From: Bog-473 sp963707835
GTDB taxonomy: Bacteria > Actinomycetota > Acidimicrobiia > Acidimicrobiales > RAAP-2
Direction of reading: 5' to 3'
DNA length: 64,000 nucleotides
NCBI GenBank assembly: GCA_963707835.1
Contig: CAVPRI010000001.1
Coordinates: 868,001-932,000 of the forward strand
The notes under the pieces are model-generated. The model ran no database searches. It saw only the letters and a program-made list of their open reading frames with translations, and had not been told where the DNA came from. Below, piece by piece: positions 51,670 to 60,365 of the stretch. The position numbers and the translations under genes were made by a program. The stretch's first letter is position 1. Each line of letters opens with the position of its first letter.

Positions 51670-52912
51670 ACCGATTCCCAAGGGTCTCCTCGACGGAGTC
51701 CGGGTCCTCAGCTTCGGTGCCTTCGTCGCCGGCAACACGGCCGCCGTACTCCTGGCGCAGCTCGGCGCCGAGGTGGTCAAGGTCGAGTCGAGGGACCATT
51801 CGGAGGTCCTGCGCACGCCGGCATACGCCATCGGACCGCACGTGACGGAGCCCTCCGGAGCTCCGACGACGGTGATGTACGCCTCGTTGACCCGGGGTTT
51901 GCGGAACATCTCCCTCGATCTGCGCACACCGCAGGGGAGCCGGATCTTCCACCGCCTGGTCGGGGTCTGCGACGTCGTGATCGAGAATTTCGGGTCGCCG
52001 GTGCTGGAGCGACACGGATGCGGCTATCGCGACCTCCTGGCGGCGCGTCCGAACCTGGTGATGCTGTCGCTCTCGGGGTACGGCCGGGGCGGTCCGCGCG
52101 CCAATTACCTCGCCTACGGGAGGACGATCTCGTCCTACCTGGGCCTGGCTTCGTCGTGGGGGTACGCCCACGGCACGCTGACCGACTACGTGTCGGGCGT
52201 CACGGGAGCGCTCGCCGCGATCTCCGCGCTGGGCGAGGCTCGCCGGACCGGCCACCCCAACTTCCTCGACGTGGCGCAGATCGACGCCATGGCCCCGATG
52301 CTCGCCGGGATCTATGCGGCACCGCTGAACGGCGGTGGGGACGAGGCGTCTCGGTACAACCGGGTACCCGGCTCGTGGCTCTCGGGCATCTTCCCGGCAC
52401 GGGGACATGACCGGTGGCTGGCGGTCGAGCTCGAGGACGCCGCCGACTGGGGCGCCATGTGCCGATTCCTCGGCTGCCCCGAGCTCGAGGCGGCAAGCCC
52501 CGAGGAGGCCGCGTCGTTCGAGCCGCGCCTGTGCGCCGTCCTGGCCGAATGGGCCTTCCGCTGCAGCGCGCCGGCCGCGGCGCACAGCCTGCAGCGCGCC
52601 GGCCTGGCCGCGGTGGTGGTGCAGGACATCGACGACATCTGGTTCGACCCGCAGCTCCGGGCGCGCCACGTTCCTGAGGCGGTGGTCCAGGCGGATCTCG
52701 GTGAGGTTCACTACTCGCGCTCCGCGCAGCGGTGGAGCGACACTCCGGGCGGCACCTCGCTCCCTCCGGCCCGACTCGGTGAGCACACCCGCGACGTCCT
52801 GGGCCGCTGGCTGGGCCTCTCCGGGCGGGACCTCGAGGACCTCGAGTCGGCGGGCGCGGTCTTCTCGGCACCGCCCCCCGAATCGCCAGTGTCCGGGGCC
52901 TGTACAGCGTAA
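51653..52912 (+). CDS. Class III CoA-transferase (CaiB/BaiF family)
   Basis: A 419-residue paralog of the previous gene: 'LDGVRVLSFGAFVAGNTAAV', 'LAQLGAEVVKVESRDHSEVL', 'LTRGLRNISLDLRTPQGSRI', with the candidate Asp in 'GTLTDYVSGVTGALAAISAL' and 'ARRTGHPNFLDVAQIDAMAP'. GTG 51653 overlaps the upstream gene by 17 bases, supporting cotranslation and possibly a heteromeric enzyme. The palindrome-like TGTACAGCGTA lies across its stop codon, so the next amidohydrolase may have its own promoter. Confidence 0.9.
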   Translation: MTALSEPIPKGLLDGVRVLSFGAFVAGNTAAVLLAQLGAEVVKVESRDHSEVLRTPAYAIGPHVTEPSGAPTTVMYASLTRGLRNISLDLRTPQGSRIFHRLVGVCDVVIENFGSPVLERHGCGYRDLLAARPNLVMLSLSGYGRGGPRANYLAYGRTISSYLGLASSWGYAHGTLTDYVSGVTGALAAISALGEARRTGHPNFLDVAQIDAMAPMLAGIYAAPLNGGGDEASRYNRVPGSWLSGIFPARGHDRWLAVELEDAADWGAMCRFLGCPELEAASPEEAASFEPRLCAVLAEWAFRCSAPAAAHSLQRAGLAAVVVQDIDDIWFDPQLRARHVPEAVVQADLGEVHYSRSAQRWSDTPGGTSLPPARLGEHTRDVLGRWLGLSGRDLEDLESAGAVFSAPPPESPVSGACTA

Positions 52913-52914
52913 AA
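52900..52914 (+). promoter_or_regulatory. Operator-like TGTACAGCGTAAAA before the 52986 amidohydrolase
   Basis: TGTACAGCGTAAAA at 52901-52914 is one base per arm from a TAC-N3-GTA palindrome and shares TACAGCGTA with the operator at 39467-39479, also before an amidohydrolase. It overlaps the stop codon of the CoA-transferase gene. The ATG is 72 bases downstream with a good ribosome site. Shared control of the two hydrolases is inferred. Confidence 0.4.
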
Positions 52915-52985
52915 AACCTCCTTGGTAACATGCAGGGAGAGAGCGGGGGCCCACACGGGCACCACGAAGCCGCAAGGAGCAGCCG

Positions 52986-54185
52986 ATGCCGTCACGAGTC
53001 CTGGATTTCCCGGTGTTCGACGTCGACAACCACATGTACGAGACCACCGACGCGTTCACCAAGTTCCTCCCCGCCGAATACGAGGGATACGTGCGGTACA
53101 TCGAGGTCGACGGGCGCATGAAGATCGCCGTGCGCAACCAGATCAGCGACTACATCCCGAACCCCACCTTCGATGTCGTCGCCGCTCCCGGCGCCCAGCA
53201 GGAGTACTTCAAGTCGGGGAACCCCGAGGGCAAGTCCCGGCGCGAGATCATGGGCAGGGGGATCCGCTCCATCCCCGCCTACCGTGACCCCGGGCCTCGG
53301 CTCGAGCTCATGGACGAGCTGGGGATCGACCGCTCCCTGATGTGGCCGACGCTGGCCAGCCTGCTCGAGGAGCGGCTGGCGGACGACCCGCCGGCGACGC
53401 ACGCCGTGATCCACGCCCTCAACCAGTGGATGCACGAGCACTGGAGCTTCAACTACGAGAACCGGATCTTCGCCACGCCCGTCATCTCCCTGAACATCGT
53501 CGATCGGGCCGTCGAGGAGCTCGAGTGGGTGCTCGAGCGTGGGGCCCGGGTGGTGCTGATCCGGCCCGCACCGGTACCCGGCTTCATGGGTCGCCGCTCC
53601 ATGGCGTTGCCCGAGTTCGACCCCTTCTGGTCCCGGGTCGCCGAGGCGGACATCCTGGTCGGGCTGCACGGCTCGGACAGCGGGTACCAGCGCTACTACA
53701 ACGAGTGGGAGGGCATCCGTTCCGAGATGCAGCCCTTCAAGGGGGGATCGGCCTTCGGTACGCTCATGTTCCGCATGCACCGACCGATCGTCGACGCCGT
53801 CTGCTCGCTGATCGGCCACGGGCTGCTCACCCGGTTCCCGACCCTGAAGATCGCCCCTGTCGAGAACGGGAGCAACTGGGTGCGCCACCTGCTCGACGAC
53901 CTGGAGCACGCCTACCTGATGGCGCCCCAGGAATTCGAGGAGGACCCCGTGGCGGTGTTCAAGCGCAACATCTACGTGCATCCGTTCCACGAGGAGGACA
54001 CCGTGGGGCTGGTCGAGCTGCTCGGCTCGGACCGGGTGCTCTTCGGCTCGGACTACCCTCACCCCGAGGGGATGATCGATCCCATCAGCTTCGTCGACGA
54101 GTTGAAGGGGCTCGACGACCAGGCTGTGCGCAATGTCATGGGCGGTAACCTCGCCCGACTGATCGGCCTGGCCGACGCGGCGTAG
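52986..54185 (+). CDS. ACMSD-type amidohydrolase (D-x-H variant)
   Basis: A 399-residue member: 'FPVFDVDNHMYETTDAFTKF' (D-N-H), 'ADILVGLHGSDSGYQRYYNE', 'LKIAPVENGSNWVRHLLDDL' and 'VLFGSDYPHPEGMIDPISF'. It is the shortest of the seven paralogs. ATG 52986 follows GCAAGGAGCAGCCG. It lies between two CoA-transferase genes, and the double CoA-transferase starts 27 bases after its stop, so hydrolysis and CoA transfer are probably consecutive steps. Confidence 0.9.
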   Translation: MPSRVLDFPVFDVDNHMYETTDAFTKFLPAEYEGYVRYIEVDGRMKIAVRNQISDYIPNPTFDVVAAPGAQQEYFKSGNPEGKSRREIMGRGIRSIPAYRDPGPRLELMDELGIDRSLMWPTLASLLEERLADDPPATHAVIHALNQWMHEHWSFNYENRIFATPVISLNIVDRAVEELEWVLERGARVVLIRPAPVPGFMGRRSMALPEFDPFWSRVAEADILVGLHGSDSGYQRYYNEWEGIRSEMQPFKGGSAFGTLMFRMHRPIVDAVCSLIGHGLLTRFPTLKIAPVENGSNWVRHLLDDLEHAYLMAPQEFEEDPVAVFKRNIYVHPFHEEDTVGLVELLGSDRVLFGSDYPHPEGMIDPISFVDELKGLDDQAVRNVMGGNLARLIGLADAA

Positions 54186-54212
54186 GTCGCAGGCCCCGGG
54201 GAGGATGTGACG

Positions 54213-56732
54213 ATGCAAGGAGCGTGTGCCGGGTTGCGGGTCCTCGACCTGACCGAGGGGATCGCGGGCCCGCTGGCCAGCATGATCCTGGCCGATTTCG
54301 GCGCCGAGGTCGTGCGGGTTGTGCCACCCGGAGGGAGTCCGGACGCCGACGCGCCGGGCGCGGTGCTGCTCAACCGTGGAAAGGAGCAGCTGGAGCTGGA
54401 CGTGCACTCCGACGCGGGGCGCGAGGAGTTCCTTGCGCGGGCCGGGTCCGTTGACGTGGTGATCGAGTCGATGGGTGCCGGGCTGGCCGACCGGGCCGGG
54501 ATCGGGTACGACGCACTCGCGGCACGCAACCCGCGCCTGGTGTACTGCTCGGTGACCAGCTTCGGATCCTCGGGCCCGCTGGCCCACGTGTCTGCAGACG
54601 ACGGCCTGATCATGGCGAAGGCCGGGACGTTTCGGGACCAGCCCGGATGGTTCGAGGACGGGAGCCGCCCGGTGTTTCGTGCGCCGCGCGACGCCTCCTT
54701 CTTCGCCGCGATGCTCGTGGTGCAGGGCGTGCTGGCCGCCGTGATGGTGGCCGACGTGACCGGGAAGGGGCAGCACGTCGAGACGAGCATGCTGCGCGCG
54801 CTCGCCTGTCGGATCAACCCCAAGGTGCGCTGGCTCCTGCGTGATGGTGAAGATCTACCGAGCGAGGTCGGTGCGGCGAGGGCCAAGGAGGACGAGCACA
54901 CCCTGGCTCACCATCGCGATCCCCGGGCCACCAACCTCATCGGGATGCGCGTGCAGACCAAGGACGGCCGTTGGATGGTGCACTCACACACCGAGCCGCA
55001 CTTCTTCCCCGCGTGGGTCAAGGTGCTCGGATTCGAGTGGATCTGGGACGACGAGCGGTTCAAGGGCGCCCCGCACCAGTTCCCCGACGAGGAGACCCGG
55101 CTCGAGCTGGTGCAGCTCATGACCGAGCGGATGGCTGAGCGCACCGCGGACGAGTGGATGGCGGCCTATCTCGAGAACGGCAATGTGTGCGGTGACGTGA
55201 TCCAGACGACCCAAGAGGCGCTGCGCCACCCCCAGATGGTGGACGTCGGCAACGTGGTCGAGGTGGACGATCCGGCGCTCGGGTCGGTGCTCGAGGTCGG
55301 CCCGCTCGTGAAGATCCCCGGAGCCCCCGCGTCCGTGCGCGGCGCCCGAGAGGCGCCTTCGGGGCTGCCCTCGGCGGTCCTCGCGGCCAGTGCCGCGACG
55401 GCGGCGGGACCGGAAACGGCGCCCCGGCGGACCTCGATCGGCCCCGGGGGCCCGCTCACCGGGATCACCATCGTCGAATGCGCGTACTACTACGCGACCC
55501 CGTTCGCCACCTCCTTGCTCTCGGACCTCGGCGCGCGGGTCATCAAGATCGAGCGCCTGGCCGGCGACCCCTACCGGTTGCTCGGCGGTGACCCGTTCAA
55601 CCAGGCGGGTGGGGGCAGTGCGGACCCGGTGCTCAACATGGGCCAGAACAACATGGTGCGTGCCCAGCAGGGCAAGGAGAGCATCGCGCTAAACCTCAAG
55701 GACGAGCGCGGCCGCAAGATCCTCCATGACGTCGTGGCCAAGGCCGACCTGTTCGTCCACAGCTTCCGCCCCGGCGTACCCGAGACGTTGGGCATCGACT
55801 ACGACACGATCAGGAAGGTCAATCCGGGGATCGCCTACCTCTACGGCGCCTCCTACGGCTCGACCGGCCCCTACTCGAGGCAGCCGGCCATCGACCCGAT
55901 CATCGCCGCGTTCGCCGGCACGACCGCATACCAGGCCGGGGAGGGCAACCCGCCCCTGACCGAGACCGGTGCCGACCCCGTGGCGGCGGCAGGGTGCGCC
56001 GCGACCTTGATGCTGACCCTGTTCGCCCGTCATCGCACCGGGCGCGGGCAGTACGCGGAGTCGGCCATGATCGTCTCGAACGTCTATCTCAACTGCGAGG
56101 ATGCCCTCTCCTACGAGGGCCGTCCCGTTCGTCCCAACGTCGACGGGCGCCAGTTGGGCCTCGGCGCGACCTACCGGCTCTACGAGACGGCACAGCGTCC
56201 AGCCGGAGCCGACCCGTTGCCGCCCTACGTCAACCAGAACCCCCACTGGGTGTTCCTCTCGGCCGAGGACGACGAGACGTTCGCACTGTTCTGCTCGGTG
56301 GTTGACCGGGCGGAGCTCGCGTCCGACGAGAGGTTCGCGACTGCCGCCCGGCGCGTCGAGAACCGCTTCGCCCTCGAGTCGCTGCTCGAGGAGCTCTTCG
56401 TCACCCGGACGGCCGAGGAGTGGGAGGCGACTCTCCTTCCTGTCGGCATCGGGTGCCTCACCGCCGATGCCATGTCGAACTTCGCCTTCTTGTTCCGCGA
56501 CCCTCAGGCGCTCGAGAACCACACCATGGTCGAGGTCGAGCACCCGAGTTTCGGCGGACGGTACTGGCGGCATGCGCCCATGATCACCTTCTCGGAGACG
56601 CCCGGGGTGGCCCGGCCCCACTGCGAGCTCGGCGAGCAGACGCGGCCGATCCTCGAGGAGCTGGGCTACGCCGAGGACGAAATGGGCGAGCTGCTCAATG
56701 CCGGCGTCGTGACCTGGCCGTCGGCGGAGTAG
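54213..56732 (+). CDS. Double-domain class III CoA-transferase fusion
   Basis: An 839-residue protein with two complete CaiB/BaiF domains. Domain 1 (about 1-385) opens 'LRVLDLTEGIAGPLASMILA' and has a candidate Asp in 'FRAPRDASFFAAMLVVQGVL'. Domain 2 (about 412-839) opens 'LTGITIVECAYYYATPFATS' and has one in 'TETGADPVAAAGCAATLMLT', then 'ARHRTGRGQYAESAMIVSNV'. An Ala/Pro-rich linker joins them. Single-domain family members form interlocked dimers, so the fusion would be an intramolecular dimer with two different active sites. ATG 54213 is preferred over GTG 54207 by the spacing from GGGGAGG. Confidence 0.9.
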   Translation: MQGACAGLRVLDLTEGIAGPLASMILADFGAEVVRVVPPGGSPDADAPGAVLLNRGKEQLELDVHSDAGREEFLARAGSVDVVIESMGAGLADRAGIGYDALAARNPRLVYCSVTSFGSSGPLAHVSADDGLIMAKAGTFRDQPGWFEDGSRPVFRAPRDASFFAAMLVVQGVLAAVMVADVTGKGQHVETSMLRALACRINPKVRWLLRDGEDLPSEVGAARAKEDEHTLAHHRDPRATNLIGMRVQTKDGRWMVHSHTEPHFFPAWVKVLGFEWIWDDERFKGAPHQFPDEETRLELVQLMTERMAERTADEWMAAYLENGNVCGDVIQTTQEALRHPQMVDVGNVVEVDDPALGSVLEVGPLVKIPGAPASVRGAREAPSGLPSAVLAASAATAAGPETAPRRTSIGPGGPLTGITIVECAYYYATPFATSLLSDLGARVIKIERLAGDPYRLLGGDPFNQAGGGSADPVLNMGQNNMVRAQQGKESIALNLKDERGRKILHDVVAKADLFVHSFRPGVPETLGIDYDTIRKVNPGIAYLYGASYGSTGPYSRQPAIDPIIAAFAGTTAYQAGEGNPPLTETGADPVAAAGCAATLMLTLFARHRTGRGQYAESAMIVSNVYLNCEDALSYEGRPVRPNVDGRQLGLGATYRLYETAQRPAGADPLPPYVNQNPHWVFLSAEDDETFALFCSVVDRAELASDERFATAARRVENRFALESLLEELFVTRTAEEWEATLLPVGIGCLTADAMSNFAFLFRDPQALENHTMVEVEHPSFGGRYWRHAPMITFSETPGVARPHCELGEQTRPILEELGYAEDEMGELLNAGVVTWPSAE

Positions 56733-56785
56733 CGCCACGACCGTCGCGCTGATCGACACTGCCCGGTCGGATCACCTTTCGCCGG

Positions 56786-56809
56786 GTCACGGCACCTGAG
56801 CGCCGTGAC
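56786..56809. promoter_or_regulatory. Inverted repeat GTCACGGC-N8-GCCGTGAC over the ABC transporter start
   Basis: A perfect 8-8-8 inverted repeat whose right arm contains the GTG start codon (56805-56807). It could be a TetR operator, probably for the regulator at 58656, or an RNA hairpin that hides the start. If it is an operator, the true start may be ATG 56817, just after it. Confidence 0.5.
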
Positions 56810-57761
56810 GGATCGGATGATCGAGGTCGAGGGCCTCGTCAAGAACTTCGGGGAGACCCGCGCGCTCGACGGGGTCGACCTCGGCGTCGAGCACGGCCGC
56901 ATCCTGGGCCTCCTCGGTCCGAACGGATCAGGGAAGACGACCCTCGTGCGGATCCTGAGCACGTTGCTCGTGGCCGATGCGGGCCGGGCCCGAGTGGCCG
57001 GCTGTGACGTCGTCCGCGACGCGGCGCGCCTGCGGGCGCGGATCGGGCTGGCCGGCCAGTACGCCGCCGTCGACGAGCTGCTGACCGGTCGTGAGAACCT
57101 CGAGCTGGTCGGTCTGTGGTACCACCTGTCGAGGTCCGAGTACCGGCGACGGGCCCAGGAGATCCTCGACCGGCTCTCACTGGACGACGCGGCAGACCGG
57201 CGTGTCGACGGCTACTCGGGCGGGATGCGCCGCCGTCTCGACATCGGTGCGGCTCTGCTGGCCCGTCCCCCGGTCCTCTTCCTCGACGAGCCCACCACCG
57301 GTCTGGACCCGGTCACCCGGAACGCGCTGTGGGAGTTCATCGAGGAGCTGGTGGCGGGTGGGACGACCGTGCTCCTGACCACCCAGTACATGGAAGAGGC
57401 GGAGCGTCTGGCCCATGGGATCGTCGTCCTCAACCACGGCCGGGTGATCGCCCGGGGAACCGCGCTCGAGCTGAAGGAGGCGATCGGGGGCGACCGGCTC
57501 GAGGCGCGGGTCACGCAGGGGGCCGACGTCGATCGGGCAGCCCGCATCCTCGGCGCGGTTGCCGGAGCGCCGCCGACCGTCGACGCCATCCAGCACCTCA
57601 TCACCGTCCCCGCCGACGGCGGGACCCCCCTACTGATCGCCGCAGGGCGGCAGCTCGAGGACGAGGGGATCGGCCTCGACGACCTCGGCATCCGCCGCCC
57701 GTCGCTCGACGACGTGTTCCTGTCTCTCGCCGGCTCGCCGGGAACGAGCGAGGAATCGTGA
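56805..57761 (+). CDS. ABC transporter ATP-binding subunit (DrrA-like)
   Basis: A 318-residue ABC ATPase: Walker A 'LLGPNGSGKTTLVRILSTLL' (GPNGSGKT at 38-45), signature 'GYSGGMRRRLDIGAALLARP', Walker B 'VLFLDEPTTGLDPVTR', H-loop region 'TTVLLTTQYMEEAERLAHGI', and a C-terminal tail 'DVFLSLAGSPGTSEES' as in daunorubicin-resistance DrrA. It powers the permease that overlaps it (GTGA). The start is GTG 56805 or ATG 56817. Likely exports an amphiphilic compound, perhaps toxic substrate or intermediate. Confidence 0.92.
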   Translation: MTDRMIEVEGLVKNFGETRALDGVDLGVEHGRILGLLGPNGSGKTTLVRILSTLLVADAGRARVAGCDVVRDAARLRARIGLAGQYAAVDELLTGRENLELVGLWYHLSRSEYRRRAQEILDRLSLDDAADRRVDGYSGGMRRRLDIGAALLARPPVLFLDEPTTGLDPVTRNALWEFIEELVAGGTTVLLTTQYMEEAERLAHGIVVLNHGRVIARGTALELKEAIGGDRLEARVTQGADVDRAARILGAVAGAPPTVDAIQHLITVPADGGTPLLIAAGRQLEDEGIGLDDLGIRRPSLDDVFLSLAGSPGTSEES

Positions 57762-58588
57762 CGGATCCTTTGCCCGGTGCCGCGGCGGCACTCGACTTCG
57801 TCGACGACGGACTCCACGGGATGACCCCGGCCAAGGCGTTGCGCGACACCGGCGGCGTGGCCAAGCGGAACCTGCTCAGGATTGTGCGGACGCCACGGCT
57901 CCTGATCATCGGCCTGCTCCAGCCGGCGCTGCTGCTCCTCCTCTTCCGCTACGTGCTCGGCGGCGCCATCCAGATCCCAGGGGTCTCCTACGTCGACTTC
58001 GTGGTGCCGAGCGTCCTGATCGAGGCGGTCCTCATCGGGGGCATGACCACCGCCATCGGGCTGTCCCAGGATCTCAAGAGCGGCATCGTCGACCGGTTCC
58101 GGAGCCTCCCGATGGCGCGGTCGGCCGTTCTCGCCGGGCGCTCGGTGGCGGACCTCTCCCGCAGCGTCCTGTCGTTGATCGTGATGGTGGTGCTCGGCCT
58201 GGCCGTCGGGTTCCGGTTCCACGCCCCCCCCTCGGCCATCCTGGCGGGGATGGCCCTGATCCTGATCTTCGGGTACTCGTTCATCTGGGTCTACGCCGCC
58301 ATCGGGCTGGCCACCAAGGATCCCGAGACGGCCCAGGTGGCTGGGATCCTGCCCTTCTTCATCCTGATGTTCGCCAGCAACGCCGTGGTGCCGGTCCAGT
58401 CGATGCCCTCGTGGCTCCAACCCTTCGCTCGCAACCAGCCGCTCAGCGTCACGGTCGACGCCGTGCGCGGGCTCTTCGAAGGAGGCCCCGTGGGCCACTG
58501 GGTCTGGCAGGTCCTGGTCTGGGCCCTCGCTATCTTCGTCGTCTTCTTCACCCTGTCGTTGAGGCTGTACAAGACGGCGACCACCTGA
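57758..58588 (+). CDS. ABC-2 type permease (DrrB-like)
   Basis: A 276-residue membrane subunit with about six hydrophobic helices ('LLIIGLLQPALLLLLFRYVL', 'FVVPSVLIEAVLIGGMTTAI', 'SVLSLIVMVVLGLAVGFRF', 'ILAGMALILIFGYSFIWVYA', 'ILPFFILMFASNAVVPVQSM', 'VWQVLVWALAIFVVFFTLSL'). The ABC-2 motif 'DLKSGIVDRFRSLPMARSAV' matches DrrB. GTG 57758 overlaps the ATPase stop; a longer frame upstream is antisense-like. Together they form a half-transporter pair that dimerises. Confidence 0.92.
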   Translation: MTDPLPGAAAALDFVDDGLHGMTPAKALRDTGGVAKRNLLRIVRTPRLLIIGLLQPALLLLLFRYVLGGAIQIPGVSYVDFVVPSVLIEAVLIGGMTTAIGLSQDLKSGIVDRFRSLPMARSAVLAGRSVADLSRSVLSLIVMVVLGLAVGFRFHAPPSAILAGMALILIFGYSFIWVYAAIGLATKDPETAQVAGILPFFILMFASNAVVPVQSMPSWLQPFARNQPLSVTVDAVRGLFEGGPVGHWVWQVLVWALAIFVVFFTLSLRLYKTATT

Positions 58589-58643
58589 GGAGGTGCGGAG
58601 GTGCGGGCACGCTCGCCGGCCGCCCCCTGACTAGCCGGTCGTA

Positions 58644-58655
58644 TAGCCTAGATCG
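58644..58655 (+). promoter_or_regulatory. Leaderless-type -10 box before the 58656 TetR gene
   Basis: TAGCCT (TAnnnT) at 58644-58649 lies six bases before ATG 58656, the same spacing as before the 48487 TetR gene. Transcription should start at the ATG. Confidence 0.5.
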
Positions 58656-59261
58656 ATGGCATCGCCCGCAGCCGTGCGTACCGGGGGCGCCCGGACCGAG
58701 CCAGCCGCGCTGACCGCGGCGCAACGGCGCGTCGTGGCGGCCGCTCACGACCTGTTCGCCGAGCACGGCATCAGCGGGACCTCTCTCCAGATGATCGCCG
58801 ACGCCCTCGGCGTGACCAAGGCGGCGGTGTACCACCAGTTCAAGGCGAAAGAGGACATCGTGTTGGCCGCGGCGATGTCCGAGCTCCGTACCCTCGAGGA
58901 TGCGATCGAGCGCGCCGAGGCGGAACCGGACCAGGTGTGGGCGCGCGAGATGCTCCTCCGCAAGGTCGTGGACACACTCGTGGAGCGCCGCCGGCGGGTC
59001 ACGCTGCTCCAGAACGACCCGGTCATGGTCCGACTCCTGGCTCAGCACGAGCCCTACCGGCAGATCATGCAGCGCCTCTATGTCGTGCTCATCGGGGAGG
59101 GTGACGCCGACTCCCGAGTGCAGACGGCAATGGTGGCCTCGGCGCTCGGCGCCGCGGTCGTCCATCCGCTCGTCGCCGGTCTCGACGACGACGAGCTCCG
59201 CAAGCAGATGCTCCATTTCGCGCACCGCATGCTGGGCTGGTGGCCCGTCGAGGTCACCTGA
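58656..59261 (+). CDS. TetR-family transcriptional regulator
   Basis: A 201-residue TetR: HTH at about 22-68 ('LTAAQRRVVAAAHDLFAEHG', 'LQMIADALGVTKAAVYHQFK', 'KEDIVLAAAMSELRTLEDAI') and a helical effector domain ('VETLVERRRRVTLLQNDPVM'-like stretch near 105). It follows the ABC genes by 67 bases with its own leaderless promoter, so it probably controls the exporter; the inverted repeat over the ABC start is the candidate target. Confidence 0.92.
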   Translation: MASPAAVRTGGARTEPAALTAAQRRVVAAAHDLFAEHGISGTSLQMIADALGVTKAAVYHQFKAKEDIVLAAAMSELRTLEDAIERAEAEPDQVWAREMLLRKVVDTLVERRRRVTLLQNDPVMVRLLAQHEPYRQIMQRLYVVLIGEGDADSRVQTAMVASALGAAVVHPLVAGLDDDELRKQMLHFAHRMLGWWPVEVT

Positions 59262-59330
59262 GCGACCCGATCCGTCGGCGTCATCTGGCGCGACGCCTGG
59301 TATTGCCCGAGGTTCGACGTCGCCGGATGC

Positions 59331-60282
59331 TCAGTCCGTGTCGAAGGTCCAGCGACGCAGGCCTCGCCCGGGCAGGAGGCGGCCGAAGCGGAGTCCGGGG
59401 AAGTGGCTGGCCGCCACCGGGATGTCGGCGCCCTCGAGCTCCCGGGCGTAGGTCTCGCGAACGGCGTCGGCCAACGCCTGGTCGTAGTCGACCAGCAGGT
59501 TGAAGTCGTCGTCCATGAGCTCGAGCGGGCAGTGGATGATGTCGCCGAGGAGCATGGCCCGCTCGTCGCCCTGAGAGACGACCACCACGCTGCTGCCCGG
59601 CGTGTGGCCCGGCGCCAGGCGCACCGAGAGGCCGGGCAGGACTGGGCCGTCGGACTCCCAGGTCTCGATCCGGTCGAGCACCGGCCCGAGTCGCTCGTCG
59701 GCCGTCATGGCCCGGAAGACCAGAGCGGTGAAGGACTCCTCTTGGGGCCGGGGGAGGAAGTGGTCGAGATCGGCCGCGGCACAACGGATGGTGGCGTTGG
59801 GAAAGAACGCCGCGCCGGTCGGCCGACGCCCACCCGATGTGGTCGTAGTGCAGGTGGGTGAACACCAGGTCGGTCACCTCCCCGGGCGTGACCCCCAGGG
59901 CGGCCAGCGCCACCGGCAGCTGGCCCTGCACGACCTCGGTCCGGGCCACGCTGTCGGCCAGGGCGCGGAGGTGTTCCTCGGGCACCCCCTGGGCACGCAT
60001 GGGTCCGATGATCGGGTCGTCGTCACTCTCGAGGTCGATCTCGGGGGGCGAGTACCCCCCCGGGAGTGCCGGCCCGATGCCGGCGTCGACCAGGCAGAGC
60101 CGCTCGCCGGTGCGCACGAGGAAGCCGCCCGCGGTGCTCTCGGTCCGCCCGTCGGGTCGGAACATCCCCTCCTGGTCGTGCCAGGCTTGCGACGACGGAT
60201 CCGGCAACGGCTTGGTTCCCGGCAGCTTCGTCAGGATCGACCCGTCGATCACCGGCTGTATCTCGATGCTCCCGACCTTCAT
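59331..60282 (-). pseudogene. Metallo-beta-lactamase-fold (lactonase-like) hydrolase, frameshifted
   Basis: From ATG 60282 the frame encodes 'KVGSIEIQPVIDGSILTKLP' and the metal motif 'VFTHLHYDHIGWASAD'. At about 59820-59825 an extra C shifts the frame; deleting it continues as 'GAAFFPNATIRCAAADLDHF' and joins the frame ending at 59331 ('LAPGHTPGSSVVVVSQGDE', 'AMLLGDIIHCPLELMDDD', 'IPVAASHFPGLRFGRLLPG'). Restored, it is a complete MBL hydrolase of about 317 residues with every metal ligand, close to AiiA-like lactonases or alkyl-ester hydrolases. A sequencing indel is as likely as decay. Confidence 0.75.
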
Positions 60283-60365
60283 GCCACCCCTCCTCCCAGA
60301 CCCATTCCCCCCCCCAGCGGAGGCCGACCGAGACTACGCCGATGGTGAACGTCGCGCCCGCGCCC

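Noticed and set aside
57116..57757. N-terminal extension of the DrrB-like permease
   Set aside because: It overlaps the ATPase gene in another frame; GTG 57758 in a GTGA overlap is the proper start.
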